Made by a program: the position numbers and the translations under genes
The notes under the pieces: model-generated
Told to the model about the DNA's origin: nothing
The model's input: only the letters and a program-made list of their open reading frames with translations
Databases searched by the model: none
NCBI GenBank assembly: GCA_027676805.1
Contig: JAQENU010000002.1
Coordinates: 62,001-126,000, forward strand
Direction of reading: 5' to 3'
DNA: 64,000 nt
Source: Coprobacillaceae bacterium UN01-12pH3A
GTDB lineage: Bacteria > Bacillota_I > Bacilli_A > Erysipelotrichales > Coprobacillaceae
Shown: piece by piece, positions 52,324-61,473 of the stretch
Layout of the letters: each line of letters opens with the position of its first letter
How positions within the stretch are numbered: the first letter of the stretch is position 1

Positions 52324-54343
52324 ACACCATGCTGTCTTCTTTAATGATGGAACGGCTGCCTAAATATGTGATGATAAAGTAGCTGCCATAGATCATGATA
52401 ATAAACAATGCCGTAATAGCAATCGGAGCCAGCATATCATTTTGGTTAAATAAGGCTAAGAGCTTATTTGCCACCTGAATCCCAAAGACAGAGTGGATGC
52501 AGGCTAAGCTAAGCGGCATAGCAAAGAAGATACCGATTTGTACAAATAAGGAATGATTGATCATTTGTTCACTTGTTCCGATCTTTCTTAATACCTTATA
52601 GCGTTCGACGTTGTCTGAGCTTTCAGATAACTGTTTTAAAGCAAGGATCGCCGCTCCTGAAATCAGGAAGATGATGCCTAAATAAAGCCCAATGAAAATG
52701 AACAATACGGTTAAGCCTGTTGCACTTTCCTGCATGGCAATGCGGGAATAGACTGTAAAATCCAGATCGCCTCGTTCTTCCAGTGTTTTGAATCTTTCTT
52801 CCATTACTTTTGTATGTTCTTTATCACCGGCATAATCGGCATTGAAATGCATCGCTCTAAGTTCCATATTCTTTACATACTGATCCGGAATTATAAGGAT
52901 TCCCATGTTCATATGTGAGGCTGAATTAACTACGAATCCATAGACGCAGTGATCAAACTTCGGTACTAAAGACTGACCGCCGATGGTAATCGGTGTTCCC
53001 ATAGCCATTGACTGATCACGTAAATTCTTCATGTTGTCGTAATCTGCGATAGCGACATACTGATTATCCGCAAGTTCTATTTCTTCATTGCCGAATTGTT
53101 TGGCGATCTTATTATAGTCGCTGACGCTCATGAAAGATTCTTGAGCTTCATCTAACTGCAGATAAGGGAAGCTTTTGTGAATTTGATCGATAATGGGAGC
53201 TAATGAATCTTTCATATACACGTTGTTGCTGTACACATTGGCAACCGTATATTCAGAAAAGTCTGTCGGAGTAATGTCTACTTGATTTAACACTTCAAAA
53301 ACATCGGATTCATTGCCATGAATGCCTTCATCCATAGATACATAAGACGTTATTGAAACATCGACCGGGTTCAAATCTCTCAAATCCTTCTTCAAAGTTT
53401 CATTAACAGCAAAGGCCGTCGATAATATACAAATTGTAAAGAACTGCAGCAAACAAATAATACTGATGGAAACAACGGTGGTATTAATTGTTGCGTTCAT
53501 CTGACGTAAGACAAAGCAATTCAGGCCTTTTAAGTAGTGTCCTTTATTCATTTGAACGACACGTAAAATAAATCCTGACAATGAATAAAACAGTAAGAAA
53601 GTTCCTGCACATCCGACTAGGATCATTTGCCCTAACAGATCGAGCTGCGATCCGTTGAATACCTGAGTTACCTGATAGTAAGCAAAAGCCAGCATTCCTA
53701 CAGAAATTAAGAATAATAGAACACAGACTCCCAAATTTTTAGTTTTGATACTTTCATTTTTACGATGAGCCTGAAGCAAATCAATCAACTGATAGCGGCC
53801 GATCGAAATCATATTAAAGACCATGACAATTAAATAGATGATACCAAAGTAAAGTATAGATTTAACTGTCGCTGAACTTGAATAAACAAACTGATACTGC
53901 GTCATATCGGCACTAAACAGTTTTGCGACAACAATCGAAGTTAACTGTGAAGCAAAGATTCCGATCACTAAACCGATAACCAATGATAACAGTCCGATCA
54001 AAATCGTTTCAATTAAAAGGATAACGGAAATATTTTTCTTTCCCATTCCTAATGTCATGTAGACACCAAACTCTTTTTTACGGCGCCTGATTAAGAAATT
54101 ATTGGCATAAACAATTAAGAAGCCCAAGATAATTGAGACAAAGACAGAAACATAATTAATCATTTCCGTAATCAAAGTGACGATTTCACGTGTATCACTG
54201 CTAAGACTAAGCATTGCCTGCTGAGATTCCAGTGAGTTAAACACATAAAAGACAGCCACCCCCAGCACCAAGGTCATGAAATAGATCATGTAGTCTTTAA
54301 TGCTTTTTCGCATATTGCGAATAGATAATTTAAATAACATCAT
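52322..54343 (-). CDS. BceB-type ABC transporter permease
   Basis: 673 aa. FtsX-like topology with ten predicted membrane segments. An extracellular domain of about 200 residues sits between segments 7 and 8 (roughly 310-540), as in peptide-antibiotic sensors. The cytosolic end of segment 2 has RRRKKEFGVYMTLGMGKKNI. With its ATPase it frees lipid II-cycle targets from peptide antibiotics and signals to the kinase. It overlaps the ATPase gene by 14 nt. The exact drug is not deducible. Confidence 0.92.
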   Translation of the reverse strand: MMLFKLSIRNMRKSIKDYMIYFMTLVLGVAVFYVFNSLESQQAMLSLSSDTREIVTLITEMINYVSVFVSIILGFLIVYANNFLIRRRKKEFGVYMTLGMGKKNISVILLIETILIGLLSLVIGLVIGIFASQLTSIVVAKLFSADMTQYQFVYSSSATVKSILYFGIIYLIVMVFNMISIGRYQLIDLLQAHRKNESIKTKNLGVCVLLFLISVGMLAFAYYQVTQVFNGSQLDLLGQMILVGCAGTFLLFYSLSGFILRVVQMNKGHYLKGLNCFVLRQMNATINTTVVSISIICLLQFFTICILSTAFAVNETLKKDLRDLNPVDVSITSYVSMDEGIHGNESDVFEVLNQVDITPTDFSEYTVANVYSNNVYMKDSLAPIIDQIHKSFPYLQLDEAQESFMSVSDYNKIAKQFGNEEIELADNQYVAIADYDNMKNLRDQSMAMGTPITIGGQSLVPKFDHCVYGFVVNSASHMNMGILIIPDQYVKNMELRAMHFNADYAGDKEHTKVMEERFKTLEERGDLDFTVYSRIAMQESATGLTVLFIFIGLYLGIIFLISGAAILALKQLSESSDNVERYKVLRKIGTSEQMINHSLFVQIGIFFAMPLSLACIHSVFGIQVANKLLALFNQNDMLAPIAITALFIIMIYGSYFIITYLGSRSIIKEDSMV

Positions 54344-55097
54344 TCAATTCACCACCTAATAGGGTTACTACTTCGATGATCTTGTCAAAGAATTCCTTAC
54401 GTGAGTCATTTCCTCTGACGAGTTCATTAAAGACCTCCCCATCTTTGATAAAGATGATGCGATGCGCATAGCTGGCACTAAAAGCATCATGAGTGACCAT
54501 TAAAATTGTTGCTTCCAAACTGCGATTCAGTTCTTCAAAGCTTTCTAAAAGCATGCGTGCTGATTTTGAATCCAAAGCCCCTGTCGGTTCATCCGCTAAT
54601 ATCAGCTTCGGATTTGAGATGATCGCACGGGCACTTGCCACTCTTTGCTTTTGTCCTCCCGATAACTGATAAGGATATTTATTTAAAATCTCTTCGATTC
54701 CTAATCGCTGTGCTACTTCTTTCACGCGGGTTTGAATCTCTGCCGCATTTACTTTTTGAATCGTCAGGGCCAACGCAATATTTTCAAAGGCTGTCAATGT
54801 ATCGAGTAAATTGAAATCCTGAAAGATGAAACCTAATTCTTCACGACGAAATTTAATCAGCTGTGATTTTTTCATTTTTGTAATATCTTTACCGTTAATC
54901 ATAATGCTTCCAGCTGAAACACGATCGATTGTAGAGATACAATTCAGTAAAGTTGTTTTCCCTGATCCCGAAGCTCCCATGATTCCAACAAATTCCCCTT
55001 TTGAAATTGAGAAACTGATCTGATTGATCGCTTTGGTCAGATTTCCTTTATTTCCATAATATTTTTCTATTTTATTTACTTGTAAAACTTGTTCCAT
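54330..55097 (-). CDS. BceA-type ABC transporter ATP-binding protein
   Basis: 255 aa. Walker A GASGSGKTT, Q-loop FIFQDFNLLDTLTAF, signature LSGGQKQRVASARAI, Walker B LILADEPTGALD and switch His in MVTHDAF. Member of the MacB/LolD-like peptide-export family, paired with the FtsX-type permease. A TGTAAG direct repeat upstream of its promoter suggests activation by the adjacent response regulator. Confidence 0.94.
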   Translation of the reverse strand: MEQVLQVNKIEKYYGNKGNLTKAINQISFSISKGEFVGIMGASGSGKTTLLNCISTIDRVSAGSIMINGKDITKMKKSQLIKFRREELGFIFQDFNLLDTLTAFENIALALTIQKVNAAEIQTRVKEVAQRLGIEEILNKYPYQLSGGQKQRVASARAIISNPKLILADEPTGALDSKSARMLLESFEELNRSLEATILMVTHDAFSASYAHRIIFIKDGEVFNELVRGNDSRKEFFDKIIEVVTLLGGELNDVI

Positions 55098-55125
55098 AAT
55101 GATTGCTCCTTCCTTTTACACCTAT

Positions 55126-55180
55126 ATTCTACCCATCTTACTGTATAGGAGCCATCGATTAGGCTTACAGTTATCTTACA
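55126..55180 (-). promoter_or_regulatory. candidate response-regulator box upstream of the Bce-type ABC genes
   Basis: TGTAAG-ATAAC-TGTAAG on the minus strand (55180-55164), a direct repeat with an 11-bp period as bound by OmpR-type dimers. A TAGAAT -10 lies 33 nt downstream (55131-55126). The -35 (GGCTCC) is poor, consistent with activator dependence. Confidence 0.6.
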
Positions 55181-56186
55181 TTTTTGTCATATTGCCAACC
55201 GGGAATACGATCGTCAGCATCGTATATTTATCTTTAATCGATTCAATCTGCAGATCAAGTCCGATACGAAGACAGAGCTTCTTAGAAAGATACAGTCCCA
55301 AACCGGTCGCTTTTTTATTATCTCGCTGATTGCTGCCAGTAAATCCTTTTTCAAAAACACGGTTTAAATCCTGGGGCAATATTCCACAGCCATTGTCTTT
55401 GATCATCAAGCGTATTTGATTGGCATACATGACCGTATCAATCGAGACAACCGCATCCGGTTTATCTGCATATTTAATTGCATTTCCAATGATCTGGTGC
55501 ATGATAAATTCCACCCATTTAGGATCACTGTAGACAATTTGATCCAAATGTTTTAATTCAATCTTGATATTGCGGTTAATAAAATCTGTTTTGTTTCGTT
55601 TAATCACATTGTTCACTGCATGTTTAAGATTCATTTCCTTGATCGTAAAATCCTTTTCAACATCTGAGCTGCGGGCATAAAACAAAGCCTGCTCCACATA
55701 GTTTTCGACTTTATGCAATTCTTCATTAATATTGCGGGTAACCGGAGTCGGATTATTTTCAATAATCATCTTGCTTGTCGCAATAGGAGTTTTGACTTCA
55801 TGAATCCATAATTCAATATATTCTTTATATTCCTTACTGATATTTTGATAGAGATTCACTTTCGCAATCATTGAACTTTCCATCGCATACAGCACTTCTT
55901 TATATGCACGCTGAAGCTGATCCGATCCTTTTTCCAATACTTCGGGCAGCAGATATTTTTGATCGAGCTGCTCAAGATGTTTAAACAGGAGGTGAAAATA
56001 ACGTTCCTGCTTCTTATAATCTAAATATAGACAGACAAGATAGCCCCCCATCAAGGAAATGCCTAAATAAAGATGGAGAAATAAACGGACATTGGCTATC
56101 ATTAAAAAGATTTCAATGGTAAAGATGACAAAGACCATGATAAATAAATGGAGACTGTGCTCGTAAAGATAGGTACGCCATTTCAT
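55176..56186 (-). CDS. BceS-type intramembrane-sensing histidine kinase
   Basis: 336 aa. Two closely spaced N-terminal membrane segments (about 12-34 and 37-55) with almost no extracellular loop mark it as a transporter-dependent sensor. HisKA-type box IHEVKTPIATSKM carries the phospho-His. The ATPase domain has GNAIKYADKPD (N box), DNGCGILPQDL (G1) and ATGLGLYLSKKL. It overlaps the response regulator gene by 4 nt. Confidence 0.93.
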   Translation of the reverse strand: MKWRTYLYEHSLHLFIMVFVIFTIEIFLMIANVRLFLHLYLGISLMGGYLVCLYLDYKKQERYFHLLFKHLEQLDQKYLLPEVLEKGSDQLQRAYKEVLYAMESSMIAKVNLYQNISKEYKEYIELWIHEVKTPIATSKMIIENNPTPVTRNINEELHKVENYVEQALFYARSSDVEKDFTIKEMNLKHAVNNVIKRNKTDFINRNIKIELKHLDQIVYSDPKWVEFIMHQIIGNAIKYADKPDAVVSIDTVMYANQIRLMIKDNGCGILPQDLNRVFEKGFTGSNQRDNKKATGLGLYLSKKLCLRIGLDLQIESIKDKYTMLTIVFPVGNMTKM

Positions 56187-56854
56187 TCTAAAATATACCC
56201 ATATCCACGTCTTGTCGTGATGATGTCCTTTAAGCCGATATCTTCTAGCTTACGGCGTAATCGATTAATATTCACAGTCAATGTATTGTCATCTACAAAC
56301 AGCTCACTGTCCCATAGATAGGACATGATTTCTTCTCGTGAAACGATTGTCCCCTGACGGTTCAGCAAGCAGTATAAAATCTTAAATTCATTCTTGGTAA
56401 GTTCCAGCTCCTGATGTTCTCTTTCGATCGTATAACGGCTCAGATCTAATGTGAAATCCCGGTAATTCAGCTGATTAACCGCAGGCTGGCTGCGCTTTAA
56501 AACGGCTTGAATACGTGCTAGCAGGATCTGCGTATTAAAAGGCTTCGTTACAAAATCATCAGCTCCGTAATTCATACTGATCAATTCGTCTAACTCATTA
56601 TTTTTACTGGTAATAATGATAATCGGCAGATCCGATGTCTTGCGAACCTCCTTGCAAAGAAACTGTCCGTCATGATGAGGCAAATTGATATCCAGCAGCA
56701 CCAAATCACTGTGACTGTTCAATATACTTTGCAAAGGATCACTGAAATCATGCAGATATTCTGCCTGATACCCCTGTCGATCTAAAAATATTTTCAGTTC
56801 GTTTGCTAATTTATCATCATCTTCTACGATTAATATTTTTTTCATACGTTCCAC
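56183..56854 (-). CDS. BceR-type OmpR-family response regulator
   Basis: 223 aa. The receiver domain (1-118) has KILIVEDDDKLA, phospho-acceptor Asp in LVLLDINLPHHDGQ and the conserved Lys in DDFVTKPF. The winged-helix effector (about 130-223) ends TVNINRLRRKLEDIG and TTRRGYGYIL. Presumably activates the downstream ABC genes on detection of a peptide antibiotic. Confidence 0.94.
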   Translation of the reverse strand: MERMKKILIVEDDDKLANELKIFLDRQGYQAEYLHDFSDPLQSILNSHSDLVLLDINLPHHDGQFLCKEVRKTSDLPIIIITSKNNELDELISMNYGADDFVTKPFNTQILLARIQAVLKRSQPAVNQLNYRDFTLDLSRYTIEREHQELELTKNEFKILYCLLNRQGTIVSREEIMSYLWDSELFVDDNTLTVNINRLRRKLEDIGLKDIITTRRGYGYILE

Positions 56855-56880
56855 CTCTTTATTAGTCTACCATAAAAATG

Positions 56881-56906
56881 AAAAAACTGAACGTTATTGT
56901 TCAGTT
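56881..56906 (-). terminator. terminator of the MATE gene
   Basis: AACTGAAC / GTTCAGTT stem (56885-56892, 56899-56906), followed on the minus strand by T6. Confidence 0.8.
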
Positions 56907-58324
56907 TCATGTTCCAAAGCTGTTTTTGATAAATGTTTGCGATAGAAGCGGACAAACATCAGTGTCGTAATGAGTGAAGCTAATGTATCGGAAACCGGTT
57001 CTGCAAAATAGATCGCAAATACCTTTCCGGCATGCTGGACTAAATCTGCGACCGGCTGCGCTAAGCTCATCGCAATACCACTGTTTCCCATAATGATCGG
57101 CAGTACATAGATTAACGGAATTAACAGGAAGACCTTTCTGGTCAGTGCCATCAGCAATGAAATTTTTGCCTGCCCTAATGCCATGAATGACTGCTGGCAG
57201 GCATTTTGTGCCCCCATTACCATTCCGCCGCAGACATAGATGCGCAGTGCCCAGCTGGCAAAGCGGATCGTTGTCGGATCACTGGTAAAAACAGAGACTA
57301 ACGGTGTCGCAAAAATAATAAATAATCCGCCGAATGTAAACGACAATCCTAAACAGCATTTAAAAGTAAGCTTAAAGGTCTGACGGACACGTTCATAATT
57401 CTTAGCTCCATAGTTATAGCTCATGATCGGCTGTGCCCCTTGACATAAGCCCATCATCGGCATTGAAATAAACTGCCAAATACTGTTTAGGATCGCCATG
57501 CTGGCTACCGCTAAAGTACCTCCGTAAACGGATAACTGGTTGATGAAAGAAATTTGCAGCAGACTTTCTGTCGACGCCATAACAAAAGGTGAAACGCCTA
57601 AAGACACGATTGGAATTAAAACTTTCAGCTTCGGGATAATATACTGTTTGCGAATCTTGATCGTACTGTTTTTTGAAAATAAGAATTGCAGTACCCATAA
57701 AGCGGATACGCCTTGAGAGATGATCGTCGCTAAAGCTGCTCCTTTAACCCCCATGCCAAAGCCAAAGATAAAAACAGGATCTAAGATAATATTAATGATA
57801 GCCCCGATCAATACTGTAGACATTCCGATTTTCGCAAATCCCTGTGTATTGATATAAGCATTCATTCCAAAAGCAATCTGAACAAACACTGTTCCTAAAG
57901 CATAAATCGTAATATATTCTGATGCCGGCTTCAGCGTTTCCGCACTGGCTCCAAACATCGTCAGCAAAGGAGTCTGAAACAATAAAATAGTAATCGTAAT
58001 CAATACTCCGGAAATAATCAATGCCGAAAAGCTGTTCGTCATAATTTCTTCGGCACCATCTTGATTTTTTTCACCAAGTTTAATGGCACATAACGGTGCC
58101 CCGCCGACTCCGACCAGCTGTGTAAACGCCATGATTAATGTCACTAAGGGCAAAGCGGTGCTTAACCCCGCCATGGCAATCGTACTATCCGCCATTTTCC
58201 CAATGAAAATACGGTCAACGATATTATATAAAACATTCACTAATTGAGCAATGATGGAAGGAACGGCTAAACTAAAAAGCAGTTTCCCGATCTTTCCCGC
58301 TGCCAAATCATTTTTTGAACTCAT
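56894..58324 (-). CDS. MATE family efflux transporter
   Basis: 476 aa from the ATG 8 nt after AAGGAGG (the adjacent GTG is also possible). Twelve membrane segments. Family features include GKLLFSLAVPSIIAQLVNVLYNIVDRIF at the N terminus, TQLVGVGGAPLCAIKLGEKN, and in the second half GLCQGAQPIMSYNYGAKNYE. It exports cationic drugs or metabolites coupled to Na+ or H+. It sits upstream of the Bce-type operon on the same strand but has its own terminator, so it is a separate unit. Confidence 0.93.
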   Translation of the reverse strand: MSSKNDLAAGKIGKLLFSLAVPSIIAQLVNVLYNIVDRIFIGKMADSTIAMAGLSTALPLVTLIMAFTQLVGVGGAPLCAIKLGEKNQDGAEEIMTNSFSALIISGVLITITILLFQTPLLTMFGASAETLKPASEYITIYALGTVFVQIAFGMNAYINTQGFAKIGMSTVLIGAIINIILDPVFIFGFGMGVKGAALATIISQGVSALWVLQFLFSKNSTIKIRKQYIIPKLKVLIPIVSLGVSPFVMASTESLLQISFINQLSVYGGTLAVASMAILNSIWQFISMPMMGLCQGAQPIMSYNYGAKNYERVRQTFKLTFKCCLGLSFTFGGLFIIFATPLVSVFTSDPTTIRFASWALRIYVCGGMVMGAQNACQQSFMALGQAKISLLMALTRKVFLLIPLIYVLPIIMGNSGIAMSLAQPVADLVQHAGKVFAIYFAEPVSDTLASLITTLMFVRFYRKHLSKTALEHETEQ

Positions 58325-58502
58325 CACGTATTCCTCCTTATCACACAAAAAGCGATTATATCACTCTCACCATCATTTTTCTACATAATTTTATAATAAT
58401 GAAAAAGGGTTGATTTTCAGTTCATTTTGTTTCCCTTTCTTTTAGTATGCCCAGCTATTTAAAAATTAGCGGCATTCTGCTTCCCGCACAATTATTAAAA
58501 AT

Positions 58503-58528
58503 AAAAAGGAACTTAAAATAAAGTCCCT
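58503..58528 (-). terminator. terminator of cstA
   Basis: AGGAACTT / AAGTCCCT stem (58507-58514, 58521-58528; one G-T pair), followed on the minus strand by T5 within a T-rich tract. It overlaps the end of the gene. Confidence 0.7.
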
Positions 58529-58530
58529 AA

Positions 58531-60180
58531 TCAAGCCTCTTTCAGCTTTCTGAAATTAGAAAAGGCAACGATTGCTCCCAATATCACAAGCAATACAGCA
58601 AAGACCAGCTGCAAGCCCTGCGTCATCAGATCGATGCTTCCGGTAGTCATCCATGCCGTCACAATGCCATAAATAGACTGTCCTAAAGAAGTGAAGGTTA
58701 CCACCAGCATCAGACACATTGGAATCCACAGCATAAAGCCTTTTCGCCCGGTTGTTTTTAAGAATACGGATAATGAAATTAAGACTAACGCTGACAACAG
58801 CTGATTGCTGGCACCAAACAGCGGCCAAATATTATTATAACCGCCTAAAGCCAGTAAGTATCCAATCCCTAAGGTGATGAGTGTTGCTGCATACTTATTC
58901 TTAAAAATCTTAGCTAAGCCTTTTTCATTACCGCCGTTATCACACAGCTCTTGTAATGACATACGCCCAATACGTGCCACCGAATCCAAGGAAGTCAAGG
59001 CTAAAGCCGATACCGACATCGCCATCAGACAGGTTGCAATATGACTAGGCACTCCCAGTTTCCCTAAGAAGCCGGAAACCCCTGCAGAAAATAATTGAAA
59101 TGGTGTTCCTTTTGGCAAAGCTCCCCCGCTTGCTAAAGAAGATACCACGACTAGCGCTAAAACTGCCAGCAAGGCTTCTAAAAGCATCGCTCCAAAGCCA
59201 ACCATCTTCATATCTTTTTCATTACTGATCTGCTTAGAAGAAGTTCCACTGGATACCAATGAATGGAATCCTGAAACAGCTCCACAGGCAATCGTAACAA
59301 ACAATGTTGGAAACAAGAATTTCCCATCGACAACAAATCCGGTAAAAGCAGGTAAGTCCATTGTTGGATTTGCCGCAAAAACGCCAATGACAGCACCTAA
59401 GATCATGCCGACTAATAAGAAAGTTGTCAGATAGTCACGTGGCTGCATCAACAGCCACATTGGTAAAATAGAGGCTAAGAATAAATACCCTATGATAATA
59501 AAGATCCAGAAACTGCGATCTATACACATTGGAAACAAGATTCCCAAAGCAATCATAGCAATTAATAAGATAACGCCAATAATAAATTCTGTAGCTTGTG
59601 AAGGCTTTTTATATTTAATAAATAATCCAAATACGACAGCGACAACAATAAATAACATTGAAATTGAAGCAGTAGTCCCATTGACGATATTCATTGCTCC
59701 TGCTGCATCAATACCGTCAAAAGTTCCGGCAACGATATCGGTAAAAGCAGCGATCACAATCAAGGTAAATAACCAGCAAAATACCAAGAACATTTTCTTT
59801 CCGGTCTTACCGATATATTTTTCAATAATCAGCCCCATTGATTTCCCCTCGTTTTTGACTGATGCGTACAAAGCGCCAAAATCATGGACAGCGCCAAAAA
59901 AGATTCCCCCAACTAAAATCCACAGCAATGCCGGCAGCCAGCCAAACATTAAAGCAATGACCGGTCCGGTAACCGGTCCTGCTCCGGCAATAGAAGAAAA
60001 TTGATGTGCAAATACCACTAATTTAGGTGTAGGCACATAATCTTCTCCATCTTCTTTTTTAAAGGCAGGTGTCTGTGCCTCTGCATCGATCCCCCAAGTT
60101 TTTTCCAAGTATCTCCCATACAATAGATAGGCTCCCCCTAGAACGATGATGGCGATCGCAAGTATGATCAAACCATTCAT
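58531..60180 (-). CDS. cstA: carbon starvation protein CstA-type transporter
   Basis: 549 aa from the ATG after GAGGGG (11 extra in-frame codons exist upstream). About sixteen membrane segments. CstA signatures: FAHQFSSIAGAGPVTGPVIA, ALLWILVGGIFFGAVHDFGA, CGAVSGFHSLVSSGTSSKQI and WPLFGASNQLLSALVL. Family members import pyruvate or peptides under starvation. No LytTR-type two-component system is adjacent. The pyruvate role is from family knowledge. Confidence 0.93.
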   Translation of the reverse strand: MNGLIILAIAIIVLGGAYLLYGRYLEKTWGIDAEAQTPAFKKEDGEDYVPTPKLVVFAHQFSSIAGAGPVTGPVIALMFGWLPALLWILVGGIFFGAVHDFGALYASVKNEGKSMGLIIEKYIGKTGKKMFLVFCWLFTLIVIAAFTDIVAGTFDGIDAAGAMNIVNGTTASISMLFIVVAVVFGLFIKYKKPSQATEFIIGVILLIAMIALGILFPMCIDRSFWIFIIIGYLFLASILPMWLLMQPRDYLTTFLLVGMILGAVIGVFAANPTMDLPAFTGFVVDGKFLFPTLFVTIACGAVSGFHSLVSSGTSSKQISNEKDMKMVGFGAMLLEALLAVLALVVVSSLASGGALPKGTPFQLFSAGVSGFLGKLGVPSHIATCLMAMSVSALALTSLDSVARIGRMSLQELCDNGGNEKGLAKIFKNKYAATLITLGIGYLLALGGYNNIWPLFGASNQLLSALVLISLSVFLKTTGRKGFMLWIPMCLMLVVTFTSLGQSIYGIVTAWMTTGSIDLMTQGLQLVFAVLLVILGAIVAFSNFRKLKEA

Positions 60181-60360
60181 ATTTTTCTCTCCCCTCATAT
60201 TATATATGAACATTTATTAGATTAAACCTAAAAATATGATTAGTCAATCGTCTTTTAAGAAAAAATAAGATTATTTTAAAAGTAAACGCTAACAATTAGA
60301 AAACATTTTAAGAAACTTTGGATTATGTTATAATAAAAAGGAAATATAAGGGGGAATACC

Positions 60361-61029
60361 ATGACATTTAGAGAAATAATCGAACATGAAAAACAAAAAA
60401 GCTATTATCAGGAGCTTAAAAAGAAAATTGATCAGGAATATGCGACACAAACGGTTTACCCGCCTAAGCAAGATATCTTCAGAAGCCTGAATCTCACTTC
60501 ATTTGATAATGTTAAAGTGGTCATTGTCGGTCAGGATCCCTATCATGAACCGGGACAGGCAAACGGATTAGCTTTTTCGGTTCATTCCAATATTGCCGTT
60601 CCGCCTAGTTTAGTCAATATCTATAAGGAATGTCACGATGATCTGGGCTGCTATATCCCAAATCATGGGGATTTGACGTCATGGGCTAAACAAGGGGTTC
60701 TGCTTTTGAATAATGTCTTAACCGTACGTGCCCATCAAGCCAATTCTCACCGCGGTTTAGGCTGGGAACAGTTGACTCTGAATATTATTCGCTATTTAAA
60801 TCAGCGTGAAAAACCGTTAGTTTTTATCTTATGGGGGAAAAATGCACAGGAAAAAATTCAATATATCGATGCCTCTAAGCATTTAATCATCAAAAGCTCA
60901 CATCCTTCTCCTTATTCGGCAGATTATGGTTTCTTTGGTTCTAAGCCTTTTTCTAAAGCCAATGCTTTTTTAGTTCAGCATCAGATTGAACCGATCGACT
61001 GGCAGATTAAAAACTTGGAAAGAGGGTAA
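60361..61029 (+). CDS. ung: uracil-DNA glycosylase, family 1
   Basis: 222 aa. The catalytic water-activating motif is VGQDPYHEPGQANGLAFSV (Asp in GQDPYH) near residue 62. The minor-groove loop is HPSPYSADYGFFGSKPFSKA, and LLNNVLTVR is present. It removes uracil from DNA at the start of base excision repair. GGGGG precedes the ATG. The deformylase-like gene follows after 4 nt. Confidence 0.96.
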   Translation: MTFREIIEHEKQKSYYQELKKKIDQEYATQTVYPPKQDIFRSLNLTSFDNVKVVIVGQDPYHEPGQANGLAFSVHSNIAVPPSLVNIYKECHDDLGCYIPNHGDLTSWAKQGVLLLNNVLTVRAHQANSHRGLGWEQLTLNIIRYLNQREKPLVFILWGKNAQEKIQYIDASKHLIIKSSHPSPYSADYGFFGSKPFSKANAFLVQHQIEPIDWQIKNLERG

Positions 61030-61033
61030 ATGT

Positions 61034-61447
61034 ATGATTCGAGAAATAGTAAAAGATAAAATACTGCTTAGTCAAAAATCTATTGAGGCTACCCCTGATG
61101 ATAAGGATATTGGGCAGGATCTCTTAGATACTCTGAATGCCCACCACGAGCATTGTGTCGGCATGGCTGCCAATATGATCGGTGAACTTAAAAATATTAT
61201 TGTTATTGCCGATCCAGGTGCTCCTATTATCATGTATAATCCACAGATCATAAAAACAACGGGAACGCCTTACACTGCACTAGAAGGCTGTCTTTCCCAT
61301 CAGGGAACTAAAGAAGCCTTACGCTATCATAAAATTAAAGTTGCCTATTTAGATCACGAATTTAAAAAGAAAATTAAGACCTTTAGTGATTATACCGCTC
61401 AGATCATCCAGCATGAGATCGATCACTGCAACGGTATCCTTATATAA
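61034..61447 (+). CDS. def: peptide deformylase-family protein (divergent)
   Basis: 137 aa from the ATG after AGAGGG (the longer reading starts inside ung). Motif 2 EGCLS (metal Cys) and motif 3 QHEIDHCNG (HExxH) are intact. Motif 1, normally GxGxAAxQ, reads CVGMAANM, so the oxyanion-hole Gln is replaced by Met. It may remove N-formyl groups from new proteins or act on another formylated or acylated substrate. It is shorter than standard Def and starts 4 nt after ung. The gut-Firmicutes GMAANMIG subgroup is generally annotated as Def. Confidence 0.85.
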   Translation: MIREIVKDKILLSQKSIEATPDDKDIGQDLLDTLNAHHEHCVGMAANMIGELKNIIVIADPGAPIIMYNPQIIKTTGTPYTALEGCLSHQGTKEALRYHKIKVAYLDHEFKKKIKTFSDYTAQIIQHEIDHCNGILI

Positions 61448-61473
61448 AAAAAGATCGGGTTACCCCGATTTTT
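61447..61473. terminator. bidirectional terminator between def and map
   Basis: ATCGGG / CCCGAT stem (61454-61459, 61464-61469) flanked by A-rich and T-rich tracts, between convergent genes. Confidence 0.8.

Noticed and set aside
59492..60004. 170-aa open frame on the plus strand opposite cstA
   Set aside because: Lies wholly inside cstA, Ile/Asn/Lys-biased, no ribosome site or known motif.
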